A stretch of DNA of 64,000 nucleotides from Pseudomonas putida (GTDB lineage Bacteria > Pseudomonadota > Gammaproteobacteria > Pseudomonadales > Pseudomonadaceae): NCBI RefSeq assembly GCF_002741075.1, contig NZ_CP016634.1, forward strand, positions 2,464,501 through 2,528,500, read 5' to 3'. Position numbers and translations under genes: made by a program. This document shows, piece after piece, positions 59,886-64,000 of this stretch. The notes below the pieces were generated by a model that saw only the letters and a program-made list of their open reading frames with translations, made no database searches and was not told where the DNA came from. Position 1 is the stretch's first letter. Every line of letters begins with the position of its first letter.

Positions 59886-60314
59886 GTGAGCGCCGAAGAA
59901 CCCCTGATCGCCGACTTGTTCGAAGTCGACAAACGCCTGAGTCTCAAGCCCGTCGTGGACTTCAACGCCTACCTGCGCAATGCCTTCGGCGAAGGCGCCT
60001 GCCGTTGCCACCGCTGCCTGGAACTGGGCGGCGACGAAAGCGGCTACAGCCACCAGCACACCTTCGACCTCGAAGGCCGTACCCTGCACCGACGCTTCGC
60101 CAACACCGCGGGCAGCGATGTTCTGCTGGTGCTGAAGAAAGCCTGGCTGTCCTACACCAAGAACGATCTGCCACTGACTGGCGCGCTAGACCTGACCACC
60201 GTCAAGACGTTCACCGACGCCGCCCTGCACGAGCGCCTGCTGGCCCTGCTGGCGGCCAGCGGCCTGGCCCGCGAAGCCGACGGCCAGTGGCAACTGCAAG
60301 CCCTGGCCGACTGA
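59886..60314 (+). CDS. Unknown 142-residue protein with CxC-x2-C cluster
   Basis: A 142-residue protein starting at GTG (VSAEEPLIADLF) after GAGGA. Residues about 37-45 contain ACRCHRCLEL, three closely spaced Cys and a His that could bind zinc or iron. The remainder is helical and leucine rich (HERLLALLAASGLA). It precedes the convergent dsdA gene. Function unknown. Confidence 0.65.
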   Translation: MSAEEPLIADLFEVDKRLSLKPVVDFNAYLRNAFGEGACRCHRCLELGGDESGYSHQHTFDLEGRTLHRRFANTAGSDVLLVLKKAWLSYTKNDLPLTGALDLTTVKTFTDAALHERLLALLAASGLAREADGQWQLQALAD

Positions 60315-60336
60315 CCCGGGCGCCTGGCCGCCGGGG

Positions 60337-61698
60337 TCACTGCCCTTGGCGGCCATGCACGATGGCGCGGCCCTTTTCCAAATAGGCGTCCATTTCCTCA
60401 CGCGGCACCATACTGCCACCCGTCGCCCAGACCAGATGCGTGGCATTGGCCATGCGCTGTTCATCCAGCCCCAGACGCTGGCGATAGCCTTGGTTCTCCA
60501 GCAACACGCGCCCCATGCCCGGCACACCCGCCAGCGCCGATGGCTCCAACGCCAGCCCTTCGAGTTTCTCCATCAGCGCCAACAGGCGGAACAGTTCGGC
60601 ATCGCTGACGGTGTAGTAGCCGTCGATCAGACGCTGCATGGCCCGCCCGACGAACCCTGAGGGCCTTCCGACCGCCAGCCCGTCGGCGGCGGTGTGGTTG
60701 TCCAGGCCGAAGTCATAGACCGACACCTGCTCATGCAAACCGGTGTACACCCCCAACAGCATGCACGGCGAATGGCTGGGCTCGGCGAACAGGCAATGCA
60801 CCGCATCGCCAAATGCCTGCTTCAAGCCAAAGGCCACGCCTCCTGGACCGCCGCCCACGCCGCAGGGCAGATAGACGAACAGCGGATGCTCGGCATCGAC
60901 GACGATGCCCGCCGCCTGAAACTGCCCGCGCAGGCGTTCGGCCGCCACGGCATAGCCCAGGAACAGGTCGGTGGAATTTTCGTCATCGACGAAGTGGCAG
61001 TTGGGATCGGCATCGGCTTCGCGCCGTCCCTGCTCGACCGCTACCCCGTAGTCGGCATCGTACTCGCGCACCTCGACGCCACAGGCCCGCAAGCGATCCT
61101 TCTTCCACTGACGGGCATCGGCGGACATGTGTACCGTCGTCCGGAACCCCAGACGCGCCCCCATGACACCGATGGACAACCCCAGGTTGCCGGTCGAACC
61201 CACAGCGATGCTGTACTGGCCGAAGAAGGCCCGGGCCGCATCGCTGTCGAGCGCGGCGTAATCGTCCCCCGGTTTGAGCAGGCCGCCGGCCAGGGCCAGG
61301 TCCTCGGCATGCTTGAGCACTTCATAGATGCCGCCACGAGCCTTGATCGACCCGGAGATGGGCAGCAGGTTGTCGGCCTTGAGCCAAAGCGAGCCGACGG
61401 GCGCGATATGGAGCTCATCGCACAAGACAGCCTGCAGGCTGGGCAAGGGCAACAACGGCGATTCGATCAGCCCCCCGGCCGCCTGGGTCTGCGCAAAGGC
61501 AGAGGCGATGAACGGTGCGAAACGCGTCAACCGGGCGCTGGCCTCGGCGATATCGCTCGCCCCCAGCGGTACATCGCCCAGGGCCTGGGCGCACGGTGCG
61601 ACACCAGGATTGAACCAGGTGACCGGGGCGTGGCGCACCAGGTCGGCGATCAGCGGGTGCTGCTGACACCAGGTCTGCAGCGGTACTTCGAGGGCCAT
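60337..61698 (-). CDS. dsdA: D-serine ammonia-lyase
   Basis: A 453-residue PLP-dependent fold-type II enzyme that converts D-serine to pyruvate and ammonia. The PLP-lysine is in [14 protein letters not shown] (about residue 120), and the phosphate-binding loop [11 protein letters not shown] lies near residue 280. The length and the starting segment ([13 protein letters not shown]) match DsdA. No dsdC or dsdX gene is beside it. Confidence 0.92.
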   Translation of the reverse strand: MALEVPLQTWCQQHPLIADLVRHAPVTWFNPGVAPCAQALGDVPLGASDIAEASARLTRFAPFIASAFAQTQAAGGLIESPLLPLPSLQAVLCDELHIAPVGSLWLKADNLLPISGSIKARGGIYEVLKHAEDLALAGGLLKPGDDYAALDSDAARAFFGQYSIAVGSTGNLGLSIGVMGARLGFRTTVHMSADARQWKKDRLRACGVEVREYDADYGVAVEQGRREADADPNCHFVDDENSTDLFLGYAVAAERLRGQFQAAGIVVDAEHPLFVYLPCGVGGGPGGVAFGLKQAFGDAVHCLFAEPSHSPCMLLGVYTGLHEQVSVYDFGLDNHTAADGLAVGRPSGFVGRAMQRLIDGYYTVSDAELFRLLALMEKLEGLALEPSALAGVPGMGRVLLENQGYRQRLGLDEQRMANATHLVWATGGSMVPREEMDAYLEKGRAIVHGRQGQ

Positions 61699-61847
61699 GG
61701 GCGACTCCAGCCGAATCAGTAGGCAAAGCCTGGATTAGGCGGCACATGAGCGCCCCTTGGCAACCGTCGGATACTTACCCAGCCCCCCATCAGGGTCGCC
61801 ATCGTCTGCTACCTTGGGAGAACCCGCTCACCCACAGGTGAATGACC

Positions 61848-63959
61848 ATGGCCCGCACGACTCCCATCGAGCTGTACCGCAACATCGGCATCGTCGCCCA
61901 CGTGGACGCCGGCAAGACCACCACCACCGAACGCATCCTGTTCTACACCGGGGTCAACCACAAGATGGGCGAAGTTCATGACGGTGCCGCCACCATGGAC
62001 TGGATGGCCCAGGAACAGGAGCGCGGCATCACCATCACCTCGGCGGCGACCACGGCGTTCTGGCAGGGCTCGACCAAGCAATTTGCCGACAAGTACCGCT
62101 TCAACATCATCGACACCCCCGGCCACGTCGACTTCACCATCGAGGTGGAGCGCTCGCTGCGTGTGCTCGACGGGGCGGTGGTGGTGTTCAGCGGCGCCGA
62201 CGGCGTCGAGCCGCAGTCCGAGACGGTCTGGCGCCAGGCCAACAAATACCACGTGCCACGCCTGGCCTATATCAACAAGATGGACCGCCAGGGCGCGGAC
62301 TTCCTGCGGGTGGTCAAGCAGATCGACCAGCGCCTGGGACACCACCCGGTGCCAATCCAACTGGCGATCGGCAGCGAGGAGCACTTCGAGGGGCAGATCG
62401 ACCTGGTGAAGATGAAAGCCATCTACTGGAACGACGCCGACCAAGGCACCAGCTATCGCGAAGAAGAGATACCCGCAGAGCTGCGCGCCCTGGCCGATGA
62501 GTGGCGAGCGCACATGGTCGAAGCCGCTGCCGAGGCCAACGACGAACTGACCATGAAGTTCCTCGAGGGCGAAGCGCTGAGCATCGATGAGATCAAGGCC
62601 GGCCTGCGCCAGCGCACCCTGGCCAACGAGATCGTGCCCACCATCCTCGGTTCTTCCTTCAAGAACAAAGGCGTACCGCTGATGCTCGATGCGGTGATCG
62701 ACTACCTGCCCGCCCCTAGCGAGATTCCGGCGATCAACGGCACCGACCCGGACGACGAAGAAAAGCATCTGGAGCGCCACGCCGACGACAACGAGCCGTT
62801 CTCGGCCTTGGCCTTCAAGATCGCCACCGACCCCTTCGTCGGCACCCTGACCTTCGCCCGGGTGTACTCAGGCGTGCTCAGCTCCGGTGACGCGGTGCTC
62901 AACTCGGTCAAGGGTAAGAAGGAACGTGTCGGGCGCATGGTGCAGATGCATGCCAACCAGCGCGCCGAGATCAAGAACGTCTGTGCCGGCGACATCGCCG
63001 CACTGATCGGCATGAAGGATGTCACCACCGGCGACACCCTGTGCGACATGAACAAGCCGATCATCCTCGAACGTATGGACTTCCCCGACCCGGTGATTTC
63101 CGTGGCCGTTGAGCCCAAGACCAAAGCCGACCAGGAAAAAATGGGCATCGCCCTGGGCAAGCTGGCCCAGGAAGACCCCTCGTTCCGGGTCAAGACCGAC
63201 GAGGAAACCGGTCAGACGATCATCTCCGGCATGGGTGAGCTGCACCTGGACATCATCGTCGATCGCATGCGCCGGGAGTTCAACGTCGAGGCCAATATCG
63301 GCAAGCCCCAGGTGGCCTACCGCGAGAAAATCCGAAATACCTGCGAAATCGAGGGTCGCTTCATCCGCCAATCCGGCGGACGCGGCCAGTATGGTCACTG
63401 CTGGATCCGCTTTGCACCCGGCGAAGAGGGCAAGGAAGGCCTGGAGTTCATCAACGAGATCGTCGGCGGCGTGGTGCCGCGTGAGTACATCCCCGCGATC
63501 CAGAAGGGCATCGAGGAGCAGATGCAGAACGGCGTGCTGGCCGGCTACCCGCTGATCAGCCTCAAGGCCGCGGTATACGATGGCTCGTACCACGACGTGG
63601 ACTCCAACGAAATGGCCTACAAGATCGCCGCGTCCATGGCCACCAAGCAATTGGCCCAGAAAGGCGGCGCCGTGCTACTTGAGCCGGTGATGAAGGTCGA
63701 GGTGGTCACGCCCGAGGAATACCTGGGCGACATCATGGGCGACCTGAGCCGTCGCCGCGGCATGATCCAGGGCTCGGAGGACAGCCCCGCAGGCAAGGTG
63801 ATCCGCGCCGAGGTGCCATTGGGCGAGATGTTCGGCTACTCCACCGACATGCGCTCGATGACCCAGGGCCGGGCCAGTTACTCGATGGAGTTCACCAAGT
63901 ATGCCGAGGCGCCGGCGAGCATCGCCGACAGCATCGTCAAGAAGAACAAGGGAGAGTAA
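61848..63959 (+). CDS. fusB: Elongation factor G, second (non-str-operon) copy
   Basis: A 703-residue translational GTPase. The G motifs [20 protein letters not shown] and NKMDR are intact, and domains III-V follow ([14 protein letters not shown] near the C-terminus). EF-G drives tRNA-mRNA translocation and, with RRF, ribosome recycling. The neighbours are not rpsL, rpsG and tuf, so this is probably the second EF-G found in P. putida. The ATG at 61848 is better spaced from AGGTG than the one at 61842. Confidence 0.9.
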   Translation: MARTTPIELYRNIGIVAHVDAGKTTTTERILFYTGVNHKMGEVHDGAATMDWMAQEQERGITITSAATTAFWQGSTKQFADKYRFNIIDTPGHVDFTIEVERSLRVLDGAVVVFSGADGVEPQSETVWRQANKYHVPRLAYINKMDRQGADFLRVVKQIDQRLGHHPVPIQLAIGSEEHFEGQIDLVKMKAIYWNDADQGTSYREEEIPAELRALADEWRAHMVEAAAEANDELTMKFLEGEALSIDEIKAGLRQRTLANEIVPTILGSSFKNKGVPLMLDAVIDYLPAPSEIPAINGTDPDDEEKHLERHADDNEPFSALAFKIATDPFVGTLTFARVYSGVLSSGDAVLNSVKGKKERVGRMVQMHANQRAEIKNVCAGDIAALIGMKDVTTGDTLCDMNKPIILERMDFPDPVISVAVEPKTKADQEKMGIALGKLAQEDPSFRVKTDEETGQTIISGMGELHLDIIVDRMRREFNVEANIGKPQVAYREKIRNTCEIEGRFIRQSGGRGQYGHCWIRFAPGEEGKEGLEFINEIVGGVVPREYIPAIQKGIEEQMQNGVLAGYPLISLKAAVYDGSYHDVDSNEMAYKIAASMATKQLAQKGGAVLLEPVMKVEVVTPEEYLGDIMGDLSRRRGMIQGSEDSPAGKVIRAEVPLGEMFGYSTDMRSMTQGRASYSMEFTKYAEAPASIADSIVKKNKGE

Positions 63960-63987
63960 TCCCGTTTTCGAGTGGCTGGTCTGACGC

Positions 63988-64000
63988 CTTCGCGGGTAAA
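63988..64000. repeat. Start of a REP element
   Basis: The window ends in CTTCGCGGGTAAA, the first half of the putida-type REP sequence, shortly after the EF-G stop. Confidence 0.6.

Noticed and set aside
60337..61698. Assigning a D-serine regulon with dsdC/dsdX
   Set aside because: Neither gene is adjacent, so only the enzyme is called.

Overview
This window looks like a chromosomal segment of a fluorescent pseudomonad of the Pseudomonas putida group. The evidence is the conserved block gacA-uvrC-pgsA-tRNA-Gly, followed by a phosphate transporter, an OmpA/DUF4398 pair, GABA-type permease and transaminase genes and a second EF-G gene. Inverted REP elements of the putida type (core TTCGCGGGTAAACCCGC) recur at about 2.8, 10.9, 13.2, 53.2 and 64.0 kb. 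No tools were available, so family names come from motif reading and memory.

Layout. (1) 1-2.8 kb: a quinone oxidoreductase, a TauD-like dioxygenase and the start of a third gene, all on the minus strand, then a secreted protein. (2) 2.9-10.8 kb: a LysR regulator divergent from a six-gene catabolic operon (aldehyde dehydrogenase, altered M19 dipeptidase-like protein, BCCT transporter, unknown 572-residue protein, DUF3726-like protein, RidA). (3) 11.2-13.1 kb: a secreted tyrosine-phosphatase domain fused to an autotransporter beta-barrel. (4) 13.2-21.8 kb: AraC regulator, crcB behind a fluoride riboswitch, nhaA, an MscS channel, three SDR enzymes, an NTF2-like protein and a secreted acid phosphatase.

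(5) About 21.8-45.9 kb reads as accessory DNA. At one side is a fossil of nirBD, in which the siroheme-site region of NirB is joined to the C-terminal part of NirD. At the other side is tRNA-Gly(GCC) with an interrupted P4-type integrase remnant. Cargo: (a) LysR, nitrilase-like hydrolase, cyclase, two SDRs and an MFS transporter, with a decayed partial duplicate nearby; (b) a hydrophobic-substrate module (DUF1302, DUF1329, Ycf48-like and RND genes) and a cupin-epimerase-alcohol dehydrogenase operon. An AraC regulator lies between them, and matching tandem 21-bp-spaced sites precede both operons; (c) a HyuB/HyuA ATP-dependent amidohydrolase pair with its own AraC regulator, arranged like lactamase loci.

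(6) 46.0-64.0 kb is core chromosome: pgsA, uvrC, gacA, small regulators and enzymes, a Pit-type transporter, GST, OmpA-like lipoprotein, thioesterase, gabP/LysR/gabT, dsdA and a non-str-operon EF-G.

The most interesting signals are the shared AraC operator pairs, the phosphatase-autotransporter fusion, the LysR/BCCT/M19-like/DUF3726 operon, the fluoride riboswitch with its mutually exclusive stems, and the nirBD fossil and decayed duplication inside the presumed island.
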